Shown: positions 33,278 through 42,224 of the stretch, piece by piece | Layout of the letters: each line of letters opens with the position of its first letter | Numbering within the stretch: the stretch's first letter is position 1 | Origin: Brevibacterium jeotgali | GTDB taxonomy: Bacteria; Actinomycetota; Actinomycetes; Actinomycetales; Brevibacteriaceae | Assembly: GCF_900169175.1 (NCBI RefSeq) | Contig: NZ_FXZM01000006.1 | Span: forward strand, 123,217 to 187,216 | Direction: 5' to 3' | DNA length: 64,000 bases | Made by a program: the position numbers and the translations under genes | The notes under the pieces: generated by a model | Seen by the model: the letters and a program-made list of their open reading frames with translations, nothing else | Database searches by the model: none | What the model was told of the DNA's origin: nothing

Positions 33278-34629
33278 GGGCTGCAGTCCGCCTTCTGCCC
33301 CTGTTCGTGCGCCCGCGGACCGTCCTGTCCGCGCAGGGCATCCTCATGGCGATCGCCTTCGCGGCGTGCTCCGCGCTCTTCCTCACCGTGGCGGGAGGAC
33401 TGTGGGCATTCCTCCACTGGGACACGACCCCCGACGGTTCGGGAGTGCTCGTGATGTACAAGATCCTCGCCGGGATCGCGACGGCGCTGCTCGTCGTTCC
33501 CGCGGTGACGCTGGGTCAGGCAGCGGCCAATCTCGCCGCCCGCAGTGAGACCGACCGCCTCTCCGGTCTGTCGCTCCTGGGAGCGTCGTCGCGCACGATC
33601 ACCGCTCTTGCGGTCTCCAGTCCGGTGATCGTCGCGGCAGCGGGCTCCGTGGTGGGGATCGGAGGGTACTTCGCGCTCCTGGCACCGGTGAGTCTCATCC
33701 CGTTCCAGGGCAGAGGCCTGGGATACGCGAACATGCTCCTGCCCTGGTGGGCCGTGCTCACAGCCGTCGGCCTCCTGGTCATGGTGAGTGCGGTGGCGAG
33801 CGTCATGGGCCTGCGGAAGCTCGCCGTGTCCCCGCTGGGCGTGCGCACCCGCTCGCTCGAGTCTCACTTCCCGTGGGCACGGATCATCGTCGGGGCGATC
33901 GGCCTGGTGGTCCTCTACGTGCTCCTGCAGATCACCCTGAACGCCAGCGGCGTCGCGATCCTGGTCGCGGGCCTGCTCCTCAGCTTCATGATCGCGCTCC
34001 TGGTCATCGACGTGCTGGGCGTCCTCTTCGTCCGCCTCGTCGCACACCTCAGCGCGCAGCGGGCGAGGACCGCGGACAGGCTCATCGCCGCCAGGCTCGT
34101 GTCCGACGCTCCGAAGCAGTACTGGCGACAGGTATCCGGGCTCGCGATGACCTCGTTCATCGCGGTGGTCGCCGGCACCGGGGTGTCGATGCTCGTGCAG
34201 ATCGATGACCAGGCGGACGGCGCCGCCGGGCCCGAAGCACTCCTCGCGGGGGACATGCGCACCGGCATCCTCCTCACCCTCGTCATCGCTCTCCTGTTCA
34301 TCACGGTGTCGGCCGCTGTGAACCTCACTGCGCAGGTGTACGACCGCGCACCCACGTACCGCGAGCTCCACGCGGCGGGGATGGATGAGGGGACGGTCGC
34401 GAGCCTCACGGTGCGGACCACGATGATGCCGGTCGTCTGGGTCTCCGTGCTGTCCGCGGGGCTCGGGCTGCTGCTCGTGCTCCCGTTGGCCGGATTCGCG
34501 CTGGTCATGTCACCGGCGACGTTCCTCATCATGCTGTCCACCGTGGTGGTGGGGATCCTGGTGCTGCGGGCCGGGCTCCTCCTGACCAGGCCCACCGTGA
34601 GGAGGGTGACGCTCGCGGAGTCTGCGTGA
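33274..34629 (+). CDS. FtsX-like ABC permease
   Basis: 451 aa with ~8-10 helices, two clusters joined by soluble parts (RSETDRLSGLSLLGASSRTI near the first, TYRELHAAGMDEGTVASL near the second). These (E)LxLLGAS and LxxAGM loops are coupling motifs of FtsX/MacB-type permeases, which respond mechanically to the ATPase. It partners the preceding ATPase. Substrate unknown. The GTG start overlaps the ATPase stop. Confidence 0.78.
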   Translation: MRAAVRLLPLFVRPRTVLSAQGILMAIAFAACSALFLTVAGGLWAFLHWDTTPDGSGVLVMYKILAGIATALLVVPAVTLGQAAANLAARSETDRLSGLSLLGASSRTITALAVSSPVIVAAAGSVVGIGGYFALLAPVSLIPFQGRGLGYANMLLPWWAVLTAVGLLVMVSAVASVMGLRKLAVSPLGVRTRSLESHFPWARIIVGAIGLVVLYVLLQITLNASGVAILVAGLLLSFMIALLVIDVLGVLFVRLVAHLSAQRARTADRLIAARLVSDAPKQYWRQVSGLAMTSFIAVVAGTGVSMLVQIDDQADGAAGPEALLAGDMRTGILLTLVIALLFITVSAAVNLTAQVYDRAPTYRELHAAGMDEGTVASLTVRTTMMPVVWVSVLSAGLGLLLVLPLAGFALVMSPATFLIMLSTVVVGILVLRAGLLLTRPTVRRVTLAESA

Positions 34630-34711
34630 ACGGTGGAGGTCGGCCACAATGGGGTGGACGCGACACCGCGATGCCATGGGTATCCGGACCACGAAGGAGG
34701 GGCAGACAGCC

Positions 34712-35698
34712 ATGACACCATCCGATGACACGACGCACGATCAGCCGATGATGAAGGCCATCCGTCAGGAGGAGCACGGCGGGCCCGAGGTCCTGCATGA
34801 GGTCGAGGTCCCGCGCCCTGCTCCCGGTATCAGCGAGATCCTCGTGAAGGTCGAGGCCGCGGGCGTGAACCCGACGGACTGGAAGCACCGCTCCGGCCGC
34901 AGATTCCTGGGCGATCCGCCCTACACCCTGGGCTGGGACGTGTCCGGAGTGGTCGAGCAGGTCGGGCTCGGCGTCACGCTGTTCGCGCCGGGTGACGAGG
35001 TCTTCGGCATGCTCCCCTACCCGTACGGCGCCGGGTCCCATGCGGAGTACGTCGTCGGCCGCACGAGGGCGTTCGTCCCGAAGCCCGCCTCGATCGACCA
35101 CGTGCAGGCCGGTGCGATCCCGCTGGTCGCGCTCACGGCGTGGCAGTCGCTGGTCGACACCGCGCAGGTCGCAGCCGGCGACCGCGTCCTCATCCACGCC
35201 GCGGCGGGCGGGGTGGGCCACGTCGCCGTGCAGATCGCCAAGGCGCGCGGTGCCTACGTGATCGGCACGGCGAGCGCGCCCAAGCACGACTTCGTCCGCG
35301 GTCTGGGCGCCGATGAGGTCATCGACTACCGCGAGACCGACTTCGTCGAGGCCGCACGGGACATGGACGTCGTGCTCGACACGATCGGCGGCGACAACCA
35401 GCTGCGCTCCCTGGAGACCCTGCGGTCCGGCGGCATCATGGTCTCGACGGTGCCCGTCGGCGCGGACGGCCTGCAGGAGAAGGCTGCGGGTCTCGGAGTG
35501 CGCGCCGCCCTCATCCTGGTCGAGGCCGACCACGGCGGCATGCAGGAGATCGCGCAGCTGGTCGAGGACGGGAAGCTGCGGGCGACCATCGCAGAGACCT
35601 TCCCCTTCACACAGGCCTCTCGTGCGCACGAAGCGGGCGAGACGAACCGGACCTCGGGCAAGCTCGTCCTCACCACGGACGACCAGTCGGCTCAGTGA
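34712..35698 (+). CDS. NADP-dependent zinc-free quinone oxidoreductase-like MDR protein
   Basis: 328 aa, medium-chain dehydrogenase/reductase. N-terminal GroES-like part (EVPRPAPGISEILVKVEAAGVNPTDWKHRSG), then the Rossmann part with LIHAAAGGVGHVAVQIAKARGAYVIGTAS, the AxxGGVGxxAxQ motif for NADPH. Catalytic zinc cysteines are absent, as in quinone oxidoreductases. A -10-like CACAAT lies at 34645-34650 and AAGGAGG 11 nt before the ATG. Likely a stress or detoxification reductase; substrate unknown. Confidence 0.82.
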   Translation: MTPSDDTTHDQPMMKAIRQEEHGGPEVLHEVEVPRPAPGISEILVKVEAAGVNPTDWKHRSGRRFLGDPPYTLGWDVSGVVEQVGLGVTLFAPGDEVFGMLPYPYGAGSHAEYVVGRTRAFVPKPASIDHVQAGAIPLVALTAWQSLVDTAQVAAGDRVLIHAAAGGVGHVAVQIAKARGAYVIGTASAPKHDFVRGLGADEVIDYRETDFVEAARDMDVVLDTIGGDNQLRSLETLRSGGIMVSTVPVGADGLQEKAAGLGVRAALILVEADHGGMQEIAQLVEDGKLRATIAETFPFTQASRAHEAGETNRTSGKLVLTTDDQSAQ

Positions 35699-35740
35699 CC
35701 GTGACGGTACTGCGGCACTGACCTCGCCGCACTGCGCTGT

Positions 35741-35791
35741 CGAGGCCCCGACCGGTTCCCGGCGTTCCGCTGGGATCGGGCCGGGGCCTCG
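35741..35791. terminator. Bidirectional terminator between convergent genes
   Basis: CGAGGCCCCG (35741-35750) pairs with CGGGGCCTCG (35782-35791); weaker pairing extends inside the loop. It lies between the MDR gene and the ABC permease gene, which converge. Confidence 0.65.
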
Positions 35792-35797
35792 GCGTCG

Positions 35798-37474
35798 TCA
35801 GATGCGGCCCACCTCCCGGCGGCGCCAGCCCAGCAGCCCGATGGCGATCCCCGCTGCGCCGATCGCCGTGAGCCAGATGACCGGCTCCCAGGCGATCGCC
35901 TCGACGGGGTAGTCCGCGAGGTGACCGAACGGGTCCAGGTCGAACACGACATCCGGCAGTTCGAGCAGCGAGCCGAAGGTGCCGATGATGGCGGAGAACG
36001 CCACGAGCAGCCAGCCGACGGGCACGGCGAGCCGCGGCAGCCAGCCGAGCAGCGCGGTGACGATGCCCACGATGCTCAGCACGGCAGGAGCTTTGAGCAC
36101 TCCTGCGGCCAGCAGCTCGCCGAACCGGGAGGCGCCGCCCTCCTCGAGCGACAGAGCGGCGCCCGCTCCCATCGCCGCGCCGACGGCGACGAGGATCAGG
36201 AGCACTCCGGCGATCGTGACCGTGAGATGCGCGCCCAGCCACGCGGTGCGGGAGAGGGGGGCCGACAGCCCGTACTCGGCGCGACCGCTCGTCTCCTCGC
36301 CCCTCACCTGCTGCAGGCTTCCCACTCCTGCAGCGGTCACGAAGACGGCCATGAAGAGCGCGATGTATGCGAGGTATCCCAGCATGATGTCCTCGCCGAC
36401 GAAGACCCCCGCGAGCTCGGGCGGGAGGGCGTCTGCCGAGTCGAGCATCGTCTGCGCGTACGAACCGAACATGAGCGACGTGAGCACCAGGGCGATGGTC
36501 CAGCCGCGCAGCGTGCCCAGCAGCGACCGCAGTGCGAGGCCCAGGGGAGTGCCGAGCGACGGTCGGCCCTCCGCCCGGCCCAGCCTGGCCGGCAGCAGTC
36601 CGGCGCCCACATCGCGCCGGGTGGACAGCCAGTACCCCAGCCCGGCGAGCACGACGGCGCCGCCGGCGAGCGGCAGCAGCGGCCACCAGCGGTCGTCGAC
36701 GTAGGGCGCGGTCTGCTGAGCCCATCCCAGGGGCGAGGCCCACGAGAGGGCGGTGCCTCCGACCTCCGGCGCATCGCCGGCCATCCGGATGACGTAGGCG
36801 AGACCCAGGAGGCCGCCGCTCAGCGCAGTGGCGCTGCGGGACGACTCGCCCAGCTGCGCCATCGTCGCCGTGGCACCCGTGAAGAAGAGCCCGACGGCGG
36901 CCGCGGTCGTCGCCACGAGGAGCGAGCCCTCCCACGCGTAGCCGGCGGTCAGCGCGCCGACGAGGACGAGTGCGGAGGCGGTGACGACGAGCCCCGCGGT
37001 GACGAGCAGCGTGGCGGTGAGGGTCGCATGGCGACCCACGACGTTGGCGCGGACGAGTTCCGCGCGCCCGGCCTGCTCGTCCGCGCGAGTGTGCCGGACG
37101 ACGGTGAAGATGCTCATGAGCGCGATGAGGATGTAGATGAAGACCGCGTATCCGGCGGCGAAGAAGCGTTCGTGCGTGGGGTCGTCCATGCCGAAGCCGG
37201 GACCCACCATCATGCGCCCGACCGGATCCGCGTAGAGCCCCGCGAGGCTCGCCAGCGCCGTGTCGTCCTCGGCGATGATCTGGATCGCGTGGGCGAAGTA
37301 GAAGCCCATCGCGCCCGCACCCAGGACCCAGACGAGTGCGCGGATGCGGTCGACCCGCACACTGAGGCGCGCGAGTGCGAGGGTGCCTGTGAGCGGACGC
37401 GAACCGCTGCGTGTGCGGGGTGCGCTGCGCGTGTCGTGAGGAGGGTGTTCGGGTGCGTGCGTGAGGGTGGACAT
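35798..37474 (-). CDS. ABC-2-type exporter permease (tetronasin/polyketide exporter-like)
   Basis: 558 aa with about 12 helices in two halves, each beginning with a membrane segment after a basic stretch (LARLSVRVDRIRALVWVLGAG; LALRSLLGTLRGWTIALVLT). The loops VVRHTRADEQAGRAELVRANVVGR and VRGEETSGRAEYGLSAPLSRT are typical of the double-size permeases linked to polyketide antibiotic export in actinomycetes. It acts with the ATPase encoded 11 bp upstream under probable TetR control. GAGGAG precedes the ATG. Confidence 0.83.
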   Translation of the reverse strand: MSTLTHAPEHPPHDTRSAPRTRSGSRPLTGTLALARLSVRVDRIRALVWVLGAGAMGFYFAHAIQIIAEDDTALASLAGLYADPVGRMMVGPGFGMDDPTHERFFAAGYAVFIYILIALMSIFTVVRHTRADEQAGRAELVRANVVGRHATLTATLLVTAGLVVTASALVLVGALTAGYAWEGSLLVATTAAAVGLFFTGATATMAQLGESSRSATALSGGLLGLAYVIRMAGDAPEVGGTALSWASPLGWAQQTAPYVDDRWWPLLPLAGGAVVLAGLGYWLSTRRDVGAGLLPARLGRAEGRPSLGTPLGLALRSLLGTLRGWTIALVLTSLMFGSYAQTMLDSADALPPELAGVFVGEDIMLGYLAYIALFMAVFVTAAGVGSLQQVRGEETSGRAEYGLSAPLSRTAWLGAHLTVTIAGVLLILVAVGAAMGAGAALSLEEGGASRFGELLAAGVLKAPAVLSIVGIVTALLGWLPRLAVPVGWLLVAFSAIIGTFGSLLELPDVVFDLDPFGHLADYPVEAIAWEPVIWLTAIGAAGIAIGLLGWRRREVGRI

Positions 37475-37485
37475 CTCCGGTCTCC

Positions 37486-38433
37486 TCAGTGCTTCGCGTC
37501 GGCGGGCGGGGCGGGGGCGTCTGCGCCTGGACCATCGGTCGCGGAGGTTCCGTAGTGGCGCATGAGCAGCTGCTCGAGCGTGGGGGGATGCGCGACGAGG
37601 GAGCGCACGTCCCGCGGGGCGAGTGCGGTCATGATCTGGGGGACGCGGTCGCCGTCGACGTCGAAGACCGTCCGGCCGGCTTCAGTGCGGAGTCCGTGCA
37701 CGCCCTCCATGCCGCCCAGGTCGTCGACCGGCTGGGCGGTCTCGACCTCGATGGTCGTCCGTGTGACGTGGCGCAGCTCCGCAAGAGAGCCTGATTCGAC
37801 GATGCGGCCGGCACGGATGATCGAGACGCGGTCCGACAGCGCTTCGACCTGAGACAGGATGTGGCTGGAGAGGAGCACTGAGACGCCATCGGCGCGCTTC
37901 TCCCGGATGACGTCCTGGAACACCGCCTCCATGAGGGGATCGAGACCCGCGGTGGGCTCGTCGAGGAGCAGCAGGTCGACGTCCGCGGCCAGCGCGGCGA
38001 TGAGCGCGACCTTCTGCCGATTGCCCTTCGAGTACGTCCGCGTCTTCTTCCGCGGGTCCAGGTCGAAGCGCTCGATGAGTGCATTGCGCCGGCGGGCGTC
38101 GTAGCTTCCGCGCAGGCGCAGGAACATGTCGATGACCTCGCCGCCGGTGAGGTGCGGCCAGATCTCCACGTCGCCGGGGACGTAGGCGAGGCGTCGGTGC
38201 AGCTCGACGGCGTCCTTCCACGGATCGCGGCCGAACATGCGGACGGTGCCGCGATCGGCCCGCAGGAGTCCCAGAAGGATGCGGATCGTCGTGGACTTGC
38301 CCGCGCCGTTGGGGCCGAGGAATCCGTGGACCTCGCCGTGGGCGATCGTGAGGTCGAGGTCGTCGAGCGCACGGACGGATCCGAAGGACTTCACGAGCCC
38401 TTCAGCGGTGATGAGGGGATGTGAGGGTGTCAC
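37486..38433 (-). CDS. ABC exporter ATPase (DrrA/CcmA-like)
   Basis: 315 aa. Walker [11 protein letters not shown]-loop [13 protein letters not shown], signature [15 protein letters not shown], Walker [13 protein letters not shown] and switch LSSHI. The signature has SKGN instead of SGGQ, a common form in the DrrA group. The C-terminal ~90 residues are the small regulatory domain of drug exporters. The GTG start overlaps the TetR stop by 4 bp; the permease gene follows. Function: efflux of a hydrophobic drug or natural product, substrate unknown. Confidence 0.87.
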   Translation of the reverse strand: MTPSHPLITAEGLVKSFGSVRALDDLDLTIAHGEVHGFLGPNGAGKSTTIRILLGLLRADRGTVRMFGRDPWKDAVELHRRLAYVPGDVEIWPHLTGGEVIDMFLRLRGSYDARRRNALIERFDLDPRKKTRTYSKGNRQKVALIAALAADVDLLLLDEPTAGLDPLMEAVFQDVIREKRADGVSVLLSSHILSQVEALSDRVSIIRAGRIVESGSLAELRHVTRTTIEVETAQPVDDLGGMEGVHGLRTEAGRTVFDVDGDRVPQIMTALAPRDVRSLVAHPPTLEQLLMRHYGTSATDGPGADAPAPPADAKH

Positions 38434-39104
38434 GGCTGGTCTCCGGTCTGAGTGTCGTCGTCGATGTCCATGAGGTTGCGATAGACGTCAGCGTTGAGGA
38501 CGGGCTGCGTGTACAGCTCGAGGACGCCCGCCATGTACGGGCCCAGGTCCTCGGGCGGGCCGTCGATGGGGTCGACGCCCAGGTGCCGCTTCATCTGGCG
38601 GTGCAGGAGCAGCGCACCGAACGATTGGAGCATCATGATGACCGCTCGGCGGCGCGGGTCCGACGAGGGGTGCACGAGGCCCAGCTCCTCGCCCTCCGCG
38701 GTGTAGACGAGAGAGTCCTCGACGAGCTGGTCGAACAGGTGGTCCGTCTGCTCACCGCCCACCGCGAATGCGCGGAAGAGGTAGAGGAGCAGATGCTTCT
38801 GCGTCTGCATCAGCTCCGCCACGTAGCTGCGCGGCAGATGACCGCGGTGGACGGTGTCGGTCTTCATGCGATTGACCTGGTCGGCGATGTGGTGATCGCA
38901 TGCCGTCCGCAGCCCCGCGGTGGATCCGTAGTGGTGGATGACCAGCGGCGCGGAGACGCCCGCCGCGACGGCGATGTCCTTGAGCGTCACGTGGTCGAAC
39001 CCGTGTCGTCCGTAGAGGTCGATCGCGGCGTCGCGGATCCGCGCGGCGCCTCCCGGACCGTCACCGGCGACGTCGCGGTCGTCACCGCGGTACGTGTATG
39101 TCAC
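38430..39104 (-). CDS. TetR-family regulator of the ABC exporter
   Basis: 224 aa. N-terminal helix-turn-helix at ~20-65: [40 protein letters not shown], the TetR pattern. The C-terminal ligand-binding part is variable. It is the first gene of a three-gene operon with the ABC ATPase and permease, so autoregulated control of drug efflux is likely. GGAGGAG precedes the GTG start. The 220 bp to the divergent TipA-like gene contain no other gene. Confidence 0.87.
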   Translation of the reverse strand: MTYTYRGDDRDVAGDGPGGAARIRDAAIDLYGRHGFDHVTLKDIAVAAGVSAPLVIHHYGSTAGLRTACDHHIADQVNRMKTDTVHRGHLPRSYVAELMQTQKHLLLYLFRAFAVGGEQTDHLFDQLVEDSLVYTAEGEELGLVHPSSDPRRRAVIMMLQSFGALLLHRQMKRHLGVDPIDGPPEDLGPYMAGVLELYTQPVLNADVYRNLMDIDDDTQTGDQP

Positions 39105-39286
39105 GTGCGCTCCTCCGGTCGTGTGCGGTGTGCTCCGCCTGGCGATGCGCCTGGTGATCCAACCGCGGCTGAATGAGCATTAAGCCAGGTGACATGACGG
39201 TAGGCCGCTGAATGGTCGCGTGACAAGGGCCCTGAACGAAATCGTCTCCGCGTTCAGCGCGACAGAGCCGGTTCGCGCGGGCGAGG

Positions 39287-39317
39287 TTGACCCTCACGCA
39301 GCGTGAGGCCCCACCGT
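39287..39317 (+). promoter_or_regulatory. MerR-type promoter with TipA-like operator
   Basis: A -35 TTGACC (39287-39292) and a -10-like CACCGT (39312-39317) are 19 bp apart, the long spacer of MerR-activated promoters. The spacer holds the perfect dyad CCTCACGCAGCGTGAGG (39292-39308), nearly the same as the operator of Streptomyces tipA. The start codon GTG at 39325 lies 7 nt after the -10, so the transcript would be leaderless. Confidence 0.75.
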
Positions 39318-39324
39318 TGAGTCC

Positions 39325-40152
39325 GTGGTCGAGAATGGAGATATGGACGTGGACATGGCCGTGGGCGATGACGGACTGACGGTCGGCCGGACCGCCGAGG
39401 CAGTGGGCATCAGTGTGCGCACCCTGCATCACTGGGATGCGATCGGACTGGTGACCCCGGCGGAGCGGACGTGGTCGGACTATCGGGTCTACTCAGCATC
39501 CGACATCGCCAGGATCCAGCAGGTGCTCATGTACCGGGAGCTGGGCCTGTCGCTGTCGGAGGTGCGGACCCTGCTGGACGATCCCGACGCGGACGTCGTC
39601 GAGCAGCTGGATGTCCAGCGCGCCCTGCTCTCCGAACGCATCGACCGCCTGCGGCACATGGTCGCCGCAGTGGATCAGATGAAGGAGGCTCATATGAGCG
39701 ACAGCAGATTGACGGCCCAGCAGCAGGCGGAGATCCTGGGCGACGACTGGAACCCCGCATGGCAGGACGAGGCTCAGGAGAACTGGGGCGACACCGCGGA
39801 GTGGGACCAGGCCGAGAAGGTCAGGGCCCGCATGAGCGCGGATGACTTCACGCGGGTGAAGGATGAGCTCGAGCAGCTGGAGGGGGATCTCGCTGCAGCG
39901 ATGACAGGTGGTGTCCGGCCGGGAACGGACCAGGCGAACGTGCTCGCCGAACGCCACCGTGCCCAGATCGGGCGGTGGTTCACAGTGTCTCACCAGAAGC
40001 AGGTGCGCATCGCACGCATGTATGTGCAGGATCCACGGTTCCAGGAGCACTACGACGCGCGTGCCGACGGCCTCGCGGCATGGCTCACCGCGATCATCGA
40101 TGAGAATGCTCGCTGTCAGGGCATCGACCCGGAGTCCGCGACCTGGGAGTGA
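39325..40152 (+). CDS. TipA-like MerR-family drug-responsive activator
   Basis: 275 aa. The N-terminal MerR domain (~17-90) reads LTVGRTAEAVGISVRTLHHWDAIGLVTPAERT and YRVYSASDIARIQQVLMYRELGLSLSEVRTLL. A coiled-coil helix (~95-120) leads to a TipAS-like domain (~125-270; LGDDWNPAWQDEAQENWGDTAEWDQ, then SHQKQVRIARMYVQDPRFQEHYD), which in TipAL binds thiopeptides. An internal ATG at MSDSRLTAQQQ (39694) could make a free TipAS form. Its own promoter carries a tipA-type operator, so autoactivation is expected. Confidence 0.9.
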   Translation: MVENGDMDVDMAVGDDGLTVGRTAEAVGISVRTLHHWDAIGLVTPAERTWSDYRVYSASDIARIQQVLMYRELGLSLSEVRTLLDDPDADVVEQLDVQRALLSERIDRLRHMVAAVDQMKEAHMSDSRLTAQQQAEILGDDWNPAWQDEAQENWGDTAEWDQAEKVRARMSADDFTRVKDELEQLEGDLAAAMTGGVRPGTDQANVLAERHRAQIGRWFTVSHQKQVRIARMYVQDPRFQEHYDARADGLAAWLTAIIDENARCQGIDPESATWE

Positions 40153-40219
40153 TGCGGGTCCGCTGGTCGAGCCCCAGTCGACCTTCCCCGTGTCCGTCCC
40201 TCGGCCCATACTGGTGCGC

Positions 40220-40633
40220 ATGACTGAGGCTACGTACCCACGACTGCGCACCACGGTGCTCGATACGACGGACGTCCACGGGCTCGCGGACTTCTACCGG
40301 CGGCTGCTGGGGTGGGAGCCCGCACCCGGGAACGGGCCGGACGACGCCCAGGCGGATGAGTGGCAGATCATCCGCGCTGCCGATGGGCGGATGCTGGCGT
40401 TCCAGTACGTCCAGGACGTCCCGCGATCGACCTGGCCGTCTCCGCGGGTGCCGCAGCAGCTGCACCTCGACTTCACGGTGGCGACGAGCGCAGAGCTGGA
40501 GGAGTGCCACGGTCGGGCACTGACTCTGGGTGCGTCGCTCATCCGTGACGCATCCGACCATCCGGACGAACCGATCTGTGTCTACGCTGATCCGGCGGGC
40601 CACCCGTTCTGCATCTTCGTCATGGTCTGGTGA
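40220..40633 (+). CDS. VOC/glyoxalase-like protein
   Basis: 137 aa, one vicinal-oxygen-chelate domain: LRTTVLDTTDVHGLADFYRRLLGWEP, QIIRAADGRMLAFQYV, QQLHLDFTVAT and ICVYADPAGHPFCIFVM. The metal pattern H...E of true glyoxalases is only partly seen; such proteins often bind antibiotics or small ligands. CATACT ends 7 nt before the ATG (leaderless). Placed after the TipA-like activator, it could belong to its response, but this is inference. Confidence 0.78.
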   Translation: MTEATYPRLRTTVLDTTDVHGLADFYRRLLGWEPAPGNGPDDAQADEWQIIRAADGRMLAFQYVQDVPRSTWPSPRVPQQLHLDFTVATSAELEECHGRALTLGASLIRDASDHPDEPICVYADPAGHPFCIFVMVW

Positions 40634-40695
40634 CGGTGTCCGCTGGTCGGTCATCCGATCCGTCTGACTGGTGCGGTCAGAGGGCCGTGACGCGA

Positions 40696-40701
40696 TAGCC
40701 T
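40696..40701 (+). promoter_or_regulatory. -10 box TAGCCT upstream of dnaB
   Basis: TAGCCT fits TANNNT and lies ~120 bp before the dnaB start in the 186-bp space after the VOC gene. No clear -35. Confidence 0.35.
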
Positions 40702-40819
40702 GGAGTGCCCCGCACCCGGTGCTGGGACGTGTTCTCACACAGTTCTGTGCGGTGCGCGCGGGGGTGGACAGCGGTTCTGGACGGCGATGTCCGTCGTGTG
40801 AGTGTGGAAAGGCGTGTGG

Positions 40820-42169
40820 GTGAGCGATTCGGGTGAGTGGCAGCGGTCTGACGGGGGTATGCGCACGCCGCCGCAGGACGTCGAAGCGGAGCAGAGCGTA
40901 CTGGGCGGCATGCTGCTGTCGAAGGACGCGATCGCGGACGTCATCGAGGTGCTGCGACCCGAAGACTTCTACAAGCCGGCGCACGAGACGATCCATGAGA
41001 TCATCCTCGACCTCTATGCGAAGGGCGAGCCTGCCGACGCTGTGACGGTGGCAGCCTCACTCACGAAGTCCGGCGACCTCGCGCGGATCGGTGGAGCGGC
41101 CTACCTCCACACCCTCATCGCGTCCGTGCCGACCGCCGCCAATGCGGGCTACTACGCGCGGATCGTCAGCGAGGCCGCACTGCTGCGGAAGCTCGTCGAA
41201 GCGGGCACCAGGATCGTGCAGATGGGCTTCGACGCGGAGGGCGATGCGGAAGAGCTCGTCAACAATGCGCAGGCGGAGATCTACCAGGTCACCGAGCGTC
41301 GGACGACGGAGGACTACCAGCAGCTGGGCGTCGTCATCGACCGTGTGGTCGATAACATCGAGAAGCTCAGTGACAACGTGGACGGTCCCGTGGGCGTGCC
41401 GACGGGCTTCGAGGAGTTCGACCTGCTGACGAATGGCCTGCATGAGGGGCAGATGGTCGTCATCGCAGCGCGTCCCGGTGTCGGCAAGTCGACGCTGGCA
41501 CTGGACTTCGTCCGTTCGGCGGCCATCCAGAATTCGCGGGCCACCGTGTTCTTCTCCCTCGAGATGTCGGCCGATGAGCTGGGGCTCCGCCTGCTGAGTG
41601 CGGAGACGGCGATTCCGCTGCAGAATCTGCGGCGCGGAGAACTGGACTCCAGCGACTGGACATCGGTCGCGACGACGATGGGGCGGATCCACGAGTCGCC
41701 GCTGTTCCTCGATGATTCTCCCAATATGGCGCTGCCGGAGATCCGCGCGAAGTGCCGTCGCCTCAAGCAGCAGCACAACCTCGGCATGGTGGTCATCGAC
41801 TACCTGCAGCTCATGTCGTCGGGAAAGCGCGTGGAATCGCGCCAGCAGGAGGTCTCGGAGTTCTCCCGTTCGCTCAAACTGCTGGCGAAGGAGATCCAGG
41901 TGCCGGTCATCGCGCTGTCGCAGCTGAACCGTTCATCGGAGCAGCGGACGGACAAGCGGCCGATGATCTCCGACCTGCGTGAGTCCGGTTCGATCGAGCA
42001 GGACGCGGATATGGTGCTGCTCATCCACCGCGAGGACATGTACGACAAGGAGCACCCGCGCGCGGGTGAGGCGGATATCATCGTCGCGAAGCACAGGAAC
42101 GGTCCGACGGGCGACATCCCCGTCGCGTTCCAGGGCGCGAAGTCGCGCTTCGTCGACATGCCGCGGTAG
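40820..42169 (+). CDS. dnaB: Replicative DNA helicase
   Basis: 449 aa. The N-terminal domain (~15-115; PPQDVEAEQSVLGGMLLSKDAIADV) is followed by the RecA-like motor (~185-449): GVPTGFEEFDLLTNGLHEGQ, Walker A ARPGVGKST (~217-225), FFSLEMSADELG, Walker B VVIDYLQLM, and SDLRESGSIEQDADMV. It is the hexameric fork helicase. No intein interrupts the Walker A or other motifs, unlike many mycobacterial DnaB. The GTG at 40820 has AAAGG upstream; an ATG-like alternative at 40802 is a few codons longer. It lies 32 kb from rplI, which it usually follows closely. Confidence 0.96.
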   Translation: MSDSGEWQRSDGGMRTPPQDVEAEQSVLGGMLLSKDAIADVIEVLRPEDFYKPAHETIHEIILDLYAKGEPADAVTVAASLTKSGDLARIGGAAYLHTLIASVPTAANAGYYARIVSEAALLRKLVEAGTRIVQMGFDAEGDAEELVNNAQAEIYQVTERRTTEDYQQLGVVIDRVVDNIEKLSDNVDGPVGVPTGFEEFDLLTNGLHEGQMVVIAARPGVGKSTLALDFVRSAAIQNSRATVFFSLEMSADELGLRLLSAETAIPLQNLRRGELDSSDWTSVATTMGRIHESPLFLDDSPNMALPEIRAKCRRLKQQHNLGMVVIDYLQLMSSGKRVESRQQEVSEFSRSLKLLAKEIQVPVIALSQLNRSSEQRTDKRPMISDLRESGSIEQDADMVLLIHREDMYDKEHPRAGEADIIVAKHRNGPTGDIPVAFQGAKSRFVDMPR

Positions 42170-42224
42170 CGACACCGCCTCCTCCCGACGAGCCATCGAC
42201 CACGACCGCGACGCAAGGAGAACC

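Noticed and set aside
40820..42169. Possible intein in dnaB
   Set aside because: The gene has the normal length of 449 codons and the Walker motifs are uninterrupted.
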